From Verrucomicrobiota bacterium (lineage in GTDB: Bacteria > Verrucomicrobiota > Verrucomicrobiia > Limisphaerales > UBA9464): a stretch of DNA of 64,000 bases. The position numbers and the translations under genes are program-made. This document shows positions 9,409-17,665 of the stretch, in pieces; the stretch's first letter is position 1; each line of letters opens with the position of its first letter. Location of the stretch: positions 46,803 to 110,802 of the forward strand of contig JAFLEF010000022.1 of assembly GCA_017309115.1 (NCBI GenBank). Reading direction: 5' to 3'. The notes beneath the pieces were generated by a model. It saw nothing but the letters and a program-made list of their open reading frames with translations. It was not told the origin of the DNA and made no database searches.

Positions 9409-11102
9409 GCGGCGGCAACCGTCGGCAGCAAACCCGCGTCGGTGACCGTTTTCCAGGTCAGATACGCGCCGGACAGGTTGGCAACCCGATACCCGTGTTG
9501 CTGCAGGACTTGGCAGGCGTAGTAGGACCGTTGGCCGGAGGCGCAGTACACGACCCAATCCCGAGACGGATCCAGTTGAGCGAAGTGTTCCCGCAGTTCA
9601 GGGAGGGGAATGTGAACCGATCCCGGCACGGCGCCCCGGGCGCGTTCTTCGGGGGAGCGGACATCCAGCAACCCCACACCCGCAGCCAGTCGCGCGGGCA
9701 GTTCGTGCCATTGGACGACGGCGACGCGATGTTCCTGCAGGTTTTGGGCGGCCATCCCGATGAGATTCACCGGATCCTTCGCGGAGCTAAAGGACGGCGC
9801 ATAGGCCAGTTCGAGTTCAGCCAGATCATCAACGGTCAGTCCGGCCTGCAGAGCCGTGGCGAGAACGTCGATGCGCTTGTCGACGCCGGCGGGACCGACG
9901 CCTTGCGCGCCTAGCAGACGTCCCGTGTCCGGATCGAAATGAATCTTGAGCGTCATTCGTTCCGCGCCGGGGAAGTATCCGGCATGGGAACCAGAGTAAA
10001 TCTGGACGGATTGGTGGGCTCGGCCGACGCGCTGCAGGGCGCGTTCGTTGGCGCCAGTGCACGCGGCGGTCAGGGAAAATAGCCGAAGGATGGCGGTGCC
10101 CCAGGTACCTCGATAGGAATCCACCCGGCCGAAGATGGAATCGGCGGCGAGGCGTCCCTGACGATTGGCCGGGCCGGCGAGCGGAATGAGCGCCAGCTGG
10201 TCCGTCACCGGATCCTGGACTTCCACGGCATCGCCAACGGCCCAGATATGCGGGTCGCTGGTGCGCATGTGGGCATCGACGGCGATGCCGCCGGTAGTTC
10301 CGAGACGAAGACCGGCGGCGCGCGCCAGCGGAACGTCCGGACGCACGCCCAGACCGAGAATCACCAGGTCGGCGGGGAGACGTTGACCGCCCTTCAGGAC
10401 GACCATCGAGGCTCGGGCCTCCGACTCGCTGGCGGGCGCTTCAAACGCCGCCACTCCGTTGTTCAAATGCAGGCTGACTCCCTGTTGTTTCAGCTCCGCT
10501 TGAAGTAGGGCGGCCAACTCCGGGTCGAGCGGCGCCATGATTTGGGCCTGCGCTTCGACCACGGTTACGGCCAGACCGCGCCGGTGCAATTGCTCGGCCA
10601 TTTCCAGTCCGATGTAGCCGCCACCGACCACCACGGCCCGGCGGACTTTGGGGTCCTGGAGCCACGTTTGAATTTGGTCGGCGTCGCCCAGGTTCCGGAC
10701 GACAAAGTGGCCGGCTCGGTCAATGCCGGGAATGGGTGGCCGCAGCGGGGCGGCGCCGGTGGCGAGGATGAGGGAGTCGTAGCGCTCGGTGAACGTGTCG
10801 CCGGTGGCGAGTTGGCGAACGACGATCTCCTGCCGGTCGGGATGAACGGACACCACTTCGTGGCGCGGGCGGACATCCAGATTGAAGCGGGCGTGGAGGC
10901 TGGCGGGAGTTTGAACCACCAGATTTTCCCGTTCCTCGATTTCGCCGCCGACGAAGTAGGGCAGACCACAATTGGCGAAGGAGACATCCGGTCCGCGCTC
11001 GAACACGACGATCTCGGCTGTTTCGGAGAGGCGCCGGGCGCGAGCGGCGGCACTGGCGCCACCGGCCACGCCACCCACGATCAAGAGTCGGTGCGGTTTC
11101 AT
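9405..11102 (-). CDS. CoA-disulfide reductase/NADH:persulfide oxidoreductase with C-terminal rhodanese domain
   Basis: 565 residues. FAD Rossmann motif GGVAGGASAAARARRLSE at the N-terminus; redox Cys45 in SFANCGLPYFVGGEI, typical of the single-Cys CoADR/Nox/Npsr group; NAD(P) motif AVVVGGGYIGLEMAEQL; second FAD motif WAVGDAVEV; dimerisation domain to about residue 450. A rhodanese domain follows (about 470-560, LLDVRSPEERARGAVPGSVH) with catalytic Cys520 in VVYCASGQRS. CoADR-rhodanese fusions reduce CoA persulfide/disulfide and polysulfide with NAD(P)H. Its place between a DUF2892 protein and a thioredoxin supports reactive-sulfur detoxification or sulfur assimilation. Length is normal for the fusion. 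Confidence 0.9.
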   Translation of the reverse strand: MKPHRLLIVGGVAGGASAAARARRLSETAEIVVFERGPDVSFANCGLPYFVGGEIEERENLVVQTPASLHARFNLDVRPRHEVVSVHPDRQEIVVRQLATGDTFTERYDSLILATGAAPLRPPIPGIDRAGHFVVRNLGDADQIQTWLQDPKVRRAVVVGGGYIGLEMAEQLHRRGLAVTVVEAQAQIMAPLDPELAALLQAELKQQGVSLHLNNGVAAFEAPASESEARASMVVLKGGQRLPADLVILGLGVRPDVPLARAAGLRLGTTGGIAVDAHMRTSDPHIWAVGDAVEVQDPVTDQLALIPLAGPANRQGRLAADSIFGRVDSYRGTWGTAILRLFSLTAACTGANERALQRVGRAHQSVQIYSGSHAGYFPGAERMTLKIHFDPDTGRLLGAQGVGPAGVDKRIDVLATALQAGLTVDDLAELELAYAPSFSSAKDPVNLIGMAAQNLQEHRVAVVQWHELPARLAAGVGLLDVRSPEERARGAVPGSVHIPLPELREHFAQLDPSRDWVVYCASGQRSYYACQVLQQHGYRVANLSGAYLTWKTVTDAGLLPTVAAA

Positions 11103-11120
11103 GAGAGAGCAGGCGAAAGG

Positions 11121-11321
11121 TTAACCACAACACGAGCCGCCAACCCCCAGTTTGCGGAGGATTTTCTCCGCCGGACAAAATCCGGTGAAGGCGGACTGGA
11201 TCAGGTTGAACCCGACGAAGGCGCAGAGGAACAGCCAGCGCGGATCGACAAAGTGACCGAGAGCCAAGCCGACGAAAACGAGAGTGCCGGCGAGGACGCG
11301 AATGACGTTTTCCATGCTCAT
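11121..11321 (-). CDS. DUF2892 (YgaP-type) small membrane protein
   Basis: 66 residues, two hydrophobic segments (VIRVLAGTLVFVGLALGHF and WLFLCAFVGFNLIQSAF) followed by the family hallmark TGFCPAEKILRKLGV and a Cys-Cys tail (GGSCCG). In YgaP-like proteins this module is joined to rhodanese domains and linked to sulfur transfer at the membrane. Here it is a free-standing first gene of the operon, 18 bases before the CoA-disulfide reductase. The ATG at 11321 or the one two codons later (11315) may be used. Confidence 0.85.
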   Translation of the reverse strand: MSMENVIRVLAGTLVFVGLALGHFVDPRWLFLCAFVGFNLIQSAFTGFCPAEKILRKLGVGGSCCG

Positions 11322-11362
11322 GGTTCGAATGGGGTCGAAAGTTTCAGAGGGGTTCTTGGCTA

Positions 11363-11380
11363 CGCATATGAGTATATGCG
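11363..11380 (-). promoter_or_regulatory. Palindromic operator overlapping a TATACT -10 box of the sulfur operon
   Basis: CGCATAT-GAGT-ATATGCG is a perfect 7-bp inverted repeat with a 4-base spacer, centred about 50 bases before the DUF2892 start. On the minus strand the sequence TATACT lies inside it (plus 11371-11376), with CTTGCC 16 bases upstream as a possible -35. An operator over the -10 box is the arrangement of ArsR-type persulfide/metal repressors (YgaV, BigR), but no such regulator gene is in the window, so the protein that binds here is unknown. Confidence 0.65.
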
Positions 11381-11434
11381 CATTTAATGGCGGGCAAGGA
11401 GAAACCGCCGTTGTAGTGGTTCGGATTGCCTCGC

Positions 11435-11956
11435 TCAGGTGGGGTTGGGTGGCTGGAAGCCGGGCAGGCGGGGCAGGAATCGACCGGTATGTCGGGCGTA
11501 ATTGGCGTAGTCGGGAAAGCGCTGACGGAGCAGGCGTTCTTCCAGTCGGGATTTGGCTCCGAAGAATCCTCCCAGAACGACCAATCCCAATCCGGCCAGC
11601 CCACTTTGCCAGTACAGGGCCCAGGCGGCGGCGCCCAGCCAGACGCAACCGTACATCGGGTGGCGGATGTATCGGTAAACCCCGGTGCAAACCAGTTGGC
11701 CGCCTGCCCGGGGAACGGGGGACGGTGTGGTGGAACGGCCCAAAGCCAGGGTGGCGGCGATGCCCAATCCGGCTGAAACCAGTCCCAAGGCGACGGCCAA
11801 TCCAGTGGTGACCGGGCGGGGTTCGCCCCGGAAGGCGAGCGGGGCGGCGGCGATCCCGGTCAGCAGGATCAATTGACCAAGCACCCAGAGCCACGGACGC
11901 GTCTGCACAATGGACCGTGGCGCCGAGGCGGACCGAAGAACAAGCCGCGAATCCAC
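11435..11956 (-). CDS. Isoprenylcysteine carboxyl methyltransferase (ICMT) family membrane protein
   Basis: About 173 residues if the GTG at 11956 is the start; the frame stays open to 12091 but that part overlaps the divergent fusion gene. Several membrane segments (WLWVLGQLILLTGIAAAPLA; LAVALGLVSAGLGIAATLAL; VWLGAAAWALYW) are followed by the ICMT/PEMT signature: LVCTGVYRYIRHPMYG, then EERLLRQRFPDYANYARHTG and a C-terminal FLPRLP. The family uses SAM to methylate small molecules or lipid-like thiols; the bacterial substrate is not predictable. The palindromic operator lies between this gene and DUF2892, so the two are probably transcribed separately. Confidence 0.78.
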   Translation of the reverse strand: MDSRLVLRSASAPRSIVQTRPWLWVLGQLILLTGIAAAPLAFRGEPRPVTTGLAVALGLVSAGLGIAATLALGRSTTPSPVPRAGGQLVCTGVYRYIRHPMYGCVWLGAAAWALYWQSGLAGLGLVVLGGFFGAKSRLEERLLRQRFPDYANYARHTGRFLPRLPGFQPPNPT

Positions 11957-14900
11957 CGTGAAATTTGACAAAACGACAACCAACAGGTTGGGAACCGGTG
12001 ACGTTTCCCCTTCCGCGACGGCTTCGTTTCCGGCAGGCTTGGCAGCCGTGGATTCCGCTTTGGCTGCCCACTCGGGTCGGGCCGCCGCCAACGGGCATTT
12101 GTCCGTCGGCGGCCGCTTAAACGTGCCCCAATCTCTCGCGCTTTACCGGTCGATGTTCATGGCCCGGATGGTGGACCGGGTGGAGATGGAACTGGTCAAT
12201 CGCGGCGAGGCCTTCTTTCACGTCGGCGGCGCCGGTCATGAAGCTTCGGCCGTGCTGCAACACTTCCTGCGGCCGGATGACTGGCTGCATCTGCACTACC
12301 GGGACAAGGCGCTCATGCTCGCCCGGGGCATTCCGCCCGAGCAGTTTTTCCACAGCTTGATTTGTACCGCGGCGTCCCACTCGGCGGGCCGCCAGATGAG
12401 CGCGCATCTGAGCGCTCCCGAGCTGCACATCCTCAGCCTCGTCGGTCCCGTGGGGAACAACGCCCTCCAGGCGGTGGGCGTGGCGCATGAACTGCGAAGC
12501 CAGTCCCCGGAATCCACGTCGGTGGTGGTTTGCGCAGTGGGCGATGGGACGAGTCAGCAGGGCGAATTTCTGGAAGCGATAGCCGAAGCGGTGCGAGCCC
12601 GGCTGCCGGTGTTGTTTTGGATTGAGGACAATCGCCTGGCCATCTCCACCAGCACGGCAGGACGCACGTTTTACGATTTGCCGGACGGGGCGGCGACGGA
12701 GTTCTACGGGCTGCCCATCCACCGGCTGGATGGTCGCGAAGCCCTGGAGTGCGAACGTCAGTTGGCGCCGGTGATGCGCGGACTGCGCGAAGGGAAGGGG
12801 CCGGCCTTGGTGGTGTTCGAGGTGGATCGACTGACCCATCACACCAACGCCGACGACGAACGGATCTATCGGGGCGAATCGGAACTCAAACGCGTCCGCG
12901 GCACGAGCGATCCGGTCGAGATTTTAGCGGCCCAATTGCGCGAGGCGGGTGTCGCTGAGAGCGTATTGCGGGACTTGCACCAGGCGGTGGAGCAGGAGGT
13001 TCGCGCCGCGGCCGACCGTGCCCTGGCGGCCCCCAATCCGGAGTCCAATCGGGAGGCGCGGATGCCGCTGCCGCCGGGACTGGCGGAGCTCGCCGAACAT
13101 CGAGGAAGTTCCGAAGGCCCCCGCTACACGATGCTAGAGGCGCTGCGGGAAACCTTGCGGAGCTGGCTGGAGGCGGAATCGCGGGTGAGTTTGTTTGGTC
13201 AGGATTTGGAGGATCCCAAGGGGGATGTGTTTGGGCTGACGCGTGGCCTGTCGACTGCCTTCCCGGGTCGGGTGACGAATTCCCCGCTGGCGGAGAGCAC
13301 CATTGCCGGCGTGGGCATCGGTCGGGCCCTGGCGGGAGGTCGGCCGGTCTCTTGTTTGCAGTTCGCCGACTTTCTGCCCATCGCGTTCAACCAGATTGCC
13401 AGTGAACTGGGATCGCTGGGATGGCGCACGGACGGCGGATGGAAGGCCCCGGTGATTCTGCTGGCGCCGTGCGGTGGGTATCGGCCGGGACTGGGACCGT
13501 TCCACGCGCAAACGTTTGAAAGTCTGCTGACGCATGTTCCGGGTATCGACGTGGTCATGCCCAGCACCGCGGGCGACGCGGCGGGATTGCTCAACGCCGC
13601 CTTTCGCAGTCAGCGACCCACGGTGTTCCTGTATCCGAAGGTGTGCTTGAACGACCCGGCCGTGGGCACCAGCCGGGATGTCGCCGCCCATTGGGTTTTG
13701 CCGGGCAAGGCCCGTTGGATCACCCGGGGCGAGGCGCTGACCCTGGTGACGTGGGGCGGCACCGTTCCGCTGTGCCAGCGCGTGGTCACCGCGTTGCAGA
13801 GCGTCGGAGTCGCGGTGGATTTCCTGGATCTGCGTTCGCTGAGCCCGTGGGATTCCGAGGCGGTTTGTTCCAGCGTGGGCAAGACGGGTCGGTTGCTGGT
13901 GGTGCACGAGGACAATCTGACCTGCGGGTTTGGCGCCGAGATTCTCGCGACCGTGGCGGAACGAGTGTCCACTCCCGTTCGCGCCCGGCGAGTCACCCGG
14001 CCGGATACGTATGTGCCGTGCAACTACGTGAACCAGTTGGACGTGTTGCCGAGCTTCCGTCGGATTTTGGACACCGCCGCTGAGTTGTGTGGCGTTGACG
14101 TCAGTTGGCCCGAGGAAGCCGCCGCCGATGCGAGTGTGTTCGTATTGGAAGCCGTGGGCTCGAGTCCGGCCGACCAATCCGTGGCGGTGGTCGAATGGAA
14201 GGTGGCCGAAGGGGATCGCATTCAGGCGGGTGATCTGATTGCCGACTGCGAGGCGGACAAGGCGACGTTCGAGTTGCGTGCTCCGGTGGGCGGCGTGATT
14301 CGGGATCTGAGAGCGCCGGATGAAAAGGTCGCGGTGGGAACGCCTCTGGCCCGCATCCTCACCAATCGGGCGGCGCCGGTCTTGCCGAAGCGCATTCCCG
14401 TCGAGACCAAGCCGGTGCTCAAGGCCCGGACGCCTGAACGAACTGGTCTCCGCGCTCCGTTCGTTCAAGCCAATCCCATTCGCAGTCGGGAAGGTCGGGC
14501 GGTGGTGGCGCTGTCTTCCATTACGGCGGCGCCGGCCGGTCGGGTGGTCACCAATGAGGAGTTGGTGAAGCGCTTCGCCGGACGGTCCAGTCACGACATT
14601 CTGCAGCGCACGGGAATCGAATCCCGACGACTGCTGGCGCCCGGGGAATCGGCGCTCACGCTGGCCGCGAAGGCCGCCCGCGCGGCGCTCAAGTCGTCCG
14701 GGCTCGCCCTGGCGGATCTTGACGCGATCCTGGTCAGCACCAGCTCACCGTTGTCGATCAGCCCGAGTCTGGCGTGTCTGCTGCATCATGAGTTGAGTCA
14801 GGACGGTCCCACTCGGGATCTGCCGGCCAGCGACATCCTGGCGGCCTGCACCGGATACTTGTACGCCTTGCAGTCGGCCTTCGACTTCTGCCGCTCGGAA

Positions 14901-15470
14901 CCGGACGCGAACATCCTGGTGGTGACGGCCGAAGCGATGAGCACGTTCACCAATCACGACGACTTCGACACGGCGATCGTGTTTGCCGATGCCGCCACGG
15001 CGACCCTGGTGCATGGGCCCGAGTCACCGCACTTCCACCAAAGCCGCGCTTGGCTGCATCGTCCGGTGTTGAGCGCCCGAGGCGAGGACGGAACGATCCT
15101 GCATCACGGCCGGCGGGGTGATCCCAACGTGAACATGGACGGCCTGAAAGTCTTCCCGATGGCCGTTCGACAGTTGATTGCGTTGCTGAAACAAGCCTGT
15201 GCCGAGAGCGAGCTGTCGGTGGACGGACTCGATTACATCGTTCCGCATCAGGCCAACGGCCGCATCCTGGAAGCGGTCGATCAACGTCTGAAGCTACCCA
15301 AGGGCCGCCTTCTGAATCGGGTGAAGCACAGCGGCAACACCAGCAGCAGCTCCATTCCGCTGGTCTTGGCCGAGTTGCTGGCGGAGACGCCAAAGCCCAG
15401 CGGCACCGCCGGCCTGTGCGCCTTCGGCGGCGGCTTCACCTTCGGCGCGGCGGTGATGGAGTTTACCTGA
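11910..15470 (+). CDS. Fusion enzyme: 2-oxoacid dehydrogenase E1alpha-E1beta-lipoyl domain-ketoacyl-ACP synthase III
   Basis: 1186 residues in one frame. E1alpha (about 75-375): RSMFMARMVDRVE, HYRDKALMLARG, RQMSAHLS, and the thiamine-diphosphate motif from GDGTSQQGEF to LFWIEDN. E1beta (about 405-732): SLFGQDLEDPKGDVFGLTRG, SPLAEST, QFADFLPIAFNQI. Lipoyl domain (about 742-815): lipoyl Lys784 in CEADKATFE. KAS III (about 863-1186): Cys980 in AACTGYLYAL, His1113 in VPHQANGRIL, Asn1143 in HSGNTSSSS, so the full Cys-His-Asn set is present. No E2 catalytic domain or E3-binding domain is seen. The parts suggest decarboxylation of a (branched) 2-oxoacid, acylation of the lipoyl arm and use of the acyl group to prime fatty-acid or polyketide synthesis; that order is inference. 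ATG 11910 is the farthest start; GTG 11958 is possible. Confidence 0.88.
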   Translation: MDRGAEADRRTSRESTVKFDKTTTNRLGTGDVSPSATASFPAGLAAVDSALAAHSGRAAANGHLSVGGRLNVPQSLALYRSMFMARMVDRVEMELVNRGEAFFHVGGAGHEASAVLQHFLRPDDWLHLHYRDKALMLARGIPPEQFFHSLICTAASHSAGRQMSAHLSAPELHILSLVGPVGNNALQAVGVAHELRSQSPESTSVVVCAVGDGTSQQGEFLEAIAEAVRARLPVLFWIEDNRLAISTSTAGRTFYDLPDGAATEFYGLPIHRLDGREALECERQLAPVMRGLREGKGPALVVFEVDRLTHHTNADDERIYRGESELKRVRGTSDPVEILAAQLREAGVAESVLRDLHQAVEQEVRAAADRALAAPNPESNREARMPLPPGLAELAEHRGSSEGPRYTMLEALRETLRSWLEAESRVSLFGQDLEDPKGDVFGLTRGLSTAFPGRVTNSPLAESTIAGVGIGRALAGGRPVSCLQFADFLPIAFNQIASELGSLGWRTDGGWKAPVILLAPCGGYRPGLGPFHAQTFESLLTHVPGIDVVMPSTAGDAAGLLNAAFRSQRPTVFLYPKVCLNDPAVGTSRDVAAHWVLPGKARWITRGEALTLVTWGGTVPLCQRVVTALQSVGVAVDFLDLRSLSPWDSEAVCSSVGKTGRLLVVHEDNLTCGFGAEILATVAERVSTPVRARRVTRPDTYVPCNYVNQLDVLPSFRRILDTAAELCGVDVSWPEEAAADASVFVLEAVGSSPADQSVAVVEWKVAEGDRIQAGDLIADCEADKATFELRAPVGGVIRDLRAPDEKVAVGTPLARILTNRAAPVLPKRIPVETKPVLKARTPERTGLRAPFVQANPIRSREGRAVVALSSITAAPAGRVVTNEELVKRFAGRSSHDILQRTGIESRRLLAPGESALTLAAKAARAALKSSGLALADLDAILVSTSSPLSISPSLACLLHHELSQDGPTRDLPASDILAACTGYLYALQSAFDFCRSEPDANILVVTAEAMSTFTNHDDFDTAIVFADAATATLVHGPESPHFHQSRAWLHRPVLSARGEDGTILHHGRRGDPNVNMDGLKVFPMAVRQLIALLKQACAESELSVDGLDYIVPHQANGRILEAVDQRLKLPKGRLLNRVKHSGNTSSSSIPLVLAELLAETPKPSGTAGLCAFGGGFTFGAAVMEFT

Positions 15471-15478
15471 GTCATTCG

Positions 15479-16384
15479 ATGAGGCCCCAGAGACCCAAGC
15501 TGAGATCATCCGAGCATGACCTGCTTGGAGCCGCCAAGGCTGGGAGCCTCAAAGAACTTCAGCGTGCATTGGCTCGGGGAGCAGCGGTGGATGCAACCGA
15601 CAGGGACAAAGCTACCCCGCTGGTTCATGCCAGCGCCGGAGGACATCTGGCGCTGGTCCGACTACTCTTGGAAAGAGGCGCTCAAGCAAATCACAAGTGT
15701 CTTGGGGGAAACACCGCGCTGAGTTTTGCCGCCTACAACGGCCATGAGGAAGTTGTTCGCGAGTTGCTGGAAGCGGGCGCGCAAGTGAATGCCACCATCA
15801 TGACTCCGGCGGGAAATGTGCCGGTGCTGGTTTACGCGGCTGCGAAAGGCTACCGAGGAGTCGTCGAACTGTTCCTGAAGCACGGTGCCACATTGAACCC
15901 AAAGAAGGCAGAAGTACTGCCGCTGCAGATGACGGCAGAGACAACAAATATGGAGATGGTAAGCTACCTCTTGTCGGCGGGGGCTGATGTGAACGCCCGC
16001 CAAGATCTGTGTGGCTATACCTCCCTCATAAAGGCCGCGAGCAAGTCAACTGTAGAGATGGTTCGCCTGCTCATTGAGGCTGGGGCAGATGTGGATGCAC
16101 GGGACAAAATCGGCATGACGGCGTTGATGATCGCAGCGCGGCGCGGTGATCAGGAGATCGTCAAGGAGTTATTGGCTTCCGGCGCTGACGCCCGGATCGC
16201 CTACGAAGATCCGAATGGCAAACGGACCGCCTTAGACATGGCTCGGGAGTGTGATCGTTCTAAAGTCGCTAGGCTCCTGGAGAAATGGCAGGAAGTGACA
16301 CCCCGTCAGACACCTGTGGCGGCACGAGCGTCAGTTGTGGTCGCACAACCTGGAGCAGGACGTGGACGACGGACTGGTGTTTGA
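15479..16384 (+). CDS. Ankyrin-repeat protein
   Basis: 301 residues, starting 8 bases after the fusion-enzyme stop. After a short basic start it is made of about seven ankyrin units with the usual TPLVHASAGGHLALVRLLLE / GAQ-x-NHK...TALSFAAYNGHEEVVRELLE pattern up to about residue 265, then a Val/Ala/Arg-rich tail. No signal peptide. Ankyrin stacks bind protein partners; in bacteria they are frequent as immunity or effector-like proteins next to accessory genes. It is the first of three such genes in 4 kb. Codon use is less GC-rich than in the preceding gene. Confidence 0.85.
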   Translation: MRPQRPKLRSSEHDLLGAAKAGSLKELQRALARGAAVDATDRDKATPLVHASAGGHLALVRLLLERGAQANHKCLGGNTALSFAAYNGHEEVVRELLEAGAQVNATIMTPAGNVPVLVYAAAKGYRGVVELFLKHGATLNPKKAEVLPLQMTAETTNMEMVSYLLSAGADVNARQDLCGYTSLIKAASKSTVEMVRLLIEAGADVDARDKIGMTALMIAARRGDQEIVKELLASGADARIAYEDPNGKRTALDMARECDRSKVARLLEKWQEVTPRQTPVAARASVVVAQPGAGRGRRTGV

Positions 16385-16475
16385 AGGAGGCAGCCAAGGC
16401 AGGGTGATAACCATCCACAATGAAGCGCCCGTAGCCATCAAGTCTGGGGAGTCTTTAAATGTGAAAAAGTTCTAA
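16325..16475 (+). pseudogene. Possible out-of-frame coding remnant after the first ankyrin gene
   Basis: In the frame one base on from the ankyrin gene, an open stretch of about 50 codons reads like coding sequence (LEQDVDDGLVFEGGSQGRVI then TIHNEAPVAIKSGESLNVKKF in two pieces) and ends at TAA 16473-16475. It has no good start codon and is too short to assign. It could be the degraded end of an older gene or chance. Confidence 0.25.
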
Positions 16476-16596
16476 AGAGCGATAAATAATGCAGGGATTA
16501 AGCGGGGTATACACTTCTCGTTTAAACCGCAGATTAAGCACAGATTAACGCAGATTTAGGGGAGGAAGTTGGCAAGTATAGTCGAGTAAAGAGCGT
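16476..16596. repeat. Spacer with CGCAGATT repeat arm
   Basis: The spacer before the second ankyrin gene contains AAACCGCAGATTAAGCACAG followed by ATTAACGCAGATTTAG at about 16523-16558, a solo arm of the CGCAGATT family. Confidence 0.65.
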
Positions 16597-17241
16597 ATGG
16601 CGCGAATACCTGGCAATACTGACTTCGAGTTCGAGTTGGCCGTTAAAGCCGGCAATACGAAACGAATACGAACATTAGTACGTCATAAAGCGCGCCCGCC
16701 CACGCTCTTGATGCTATATGCGTTGCTCAACAATCACCCGGAGTTGCTTCCCATCCTCAAGGAAGCCGGCTGTGATCCCAACGACAAAGATGGGTTCTCC
16801 ATGACAGCTCTGGGCTGCGCCATGGATCGCTATCCCATCGCTTTGGTTGAGCAGCTCCTTGATCTCGGAGCTGATCCTAATCAAGAGGCAACTCAGCTGC
16901 TGCCGCTGGTTACGGCAGCAGACGACGGCGAACTGGAGTTGCTTGAGGTTCTGCTGAAGGCGGGCGCCGATCCCAATAAGGCCCAGTGGAACGGGCTGCG
17001 TCCAATCCAGTCAGCCGCCATGCTGGGTTATCCTAAAGCACTCCGAAGACTCATTGAAGCGGGTGCCGATCCCTTGCTGTCCGGTCCAGCTGGCAAAGAC
17101 GTTTTCTACTTCGCTGCTCAGTCAAAGAATCCAGAGGTCATGGCGATTCTCGAGCCGTACCAGGCCAAGGTCGCCAAACCGAAGAAGCGACCCAGCTCCA
17201 AGCGCGCAGCGCCAAAGACTCAGAAGCGTAAAGCGAAGTAG
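16597..17241 (+). CDS. Ankyrin-repeat protein with basic C-terminal tail
   Basis: 214 residues. Five or so ankyrin-like units (FELAVKAGNTKRIRTLVRH; LPLVTAADDGELELLEVLLK; RPIQSAAMLGYPKALRRLIE) with GADPN turns, then a Lys/Arg/Pro tail from about residue 190 (KVAKPKKRPSSKRAAPKTQK). The tail is nucleic-acid- or acidic-partner-like; no function can be assigned. It follows a CGCAGATT repeat and stands apart from the next pair of genes by about 175 bases with no recognised feature. Together with its neighbours it forms an accessory patch. Confidence 0.82.
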   Translation: MARIPGNTDFEFELAVKAGNTKRIRTLVRHKARPPTLLMLYALLNNHPELLPILKEAGCDPNDKDGFSMTALGCAMDRYPIALVEQLLDLGADPNQEATQLLPLVTAADDGELELLEVLLKAGADPNKAQWNGLRPIQSAAMLGYPKALRRLIEAGADPLLSGPAGKDVFYFAAQSKNPEVMAILEPYQAKVAKPKKRPSSKRAAPKTQKRKAK

Positions 17242-17416
17242 CTTCTACGGAGAAGAAGGAAGAAAAGCTTGCTGGAAACAGAAGACGCCGCCGCCAAGAA
17301 GACCCACACAATTGTGATTTTCAGACCGGTGAACGAATAAATACGACCCCGTTGTTTCCTGCCTCTAGCAATTGTAGCCTTGCACTTCCACGTGGGGCAG
17401 GTAAGGCAAATACGTC

Positions 17417-17665
17417 ATGAGCACGGCCACACTCTCGAGCAAGGGACAGCTCGTCATCCCGAGCCAGATCCGACAGGCGCTGCACCTGCAGCCCGGCGAC
17501 AAGGTAACTTTCTCACTCGAAGGAAAGCGGCTCGTCCTCGAACCTCAGCGCGTTCCCCGGGCTCGGCTCGTCCAGCGCCCAGGCCGAACGGTCTTGGTCG
17601 CTTCCTCCGGAACCCCCCGGATGACCACCGCCGCCGTCAAAGCCGCTCTCGCTGACTTCCCGTGA
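17417..17665 (+). CDS. AbrB/MazE-type antitoxin
   Basis: 82 residues. The N-terminal 45 residues form a SpoVT-AbrB swapped-hairpin DNA-binding domain (LSSKGQLVIPSQIRQALHLQ followed by PGDKVTFSLEGKRLVLEP). The C-terminal half is the presumed toxin-neutralising tail. The stop codon overlaps the GTG start of the PIN-domain gene by 4 bases, the standard antitoxin-first layout of a VapBC-like type II module. It probably represses its own promoter in the 175-base spacer upstream, though no operator was identified. Confidence 0.85.
   Translation: MSTATLSSKGQLVIPSQIRQALHLQPGDKVTFSLEGKRLVLEPQRVPRARLVQRPGRTVLVASSGTPRMTTAAVKAALADFP

Noticed and set aside
13134-14594. A 486-codon minus-strand frame within the E1-KAS III gene
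   Set aside because: Arg/His/Gln-rich with no family motif; the plus strand carries continuous enzyme motifs, so this is a shadow frame.
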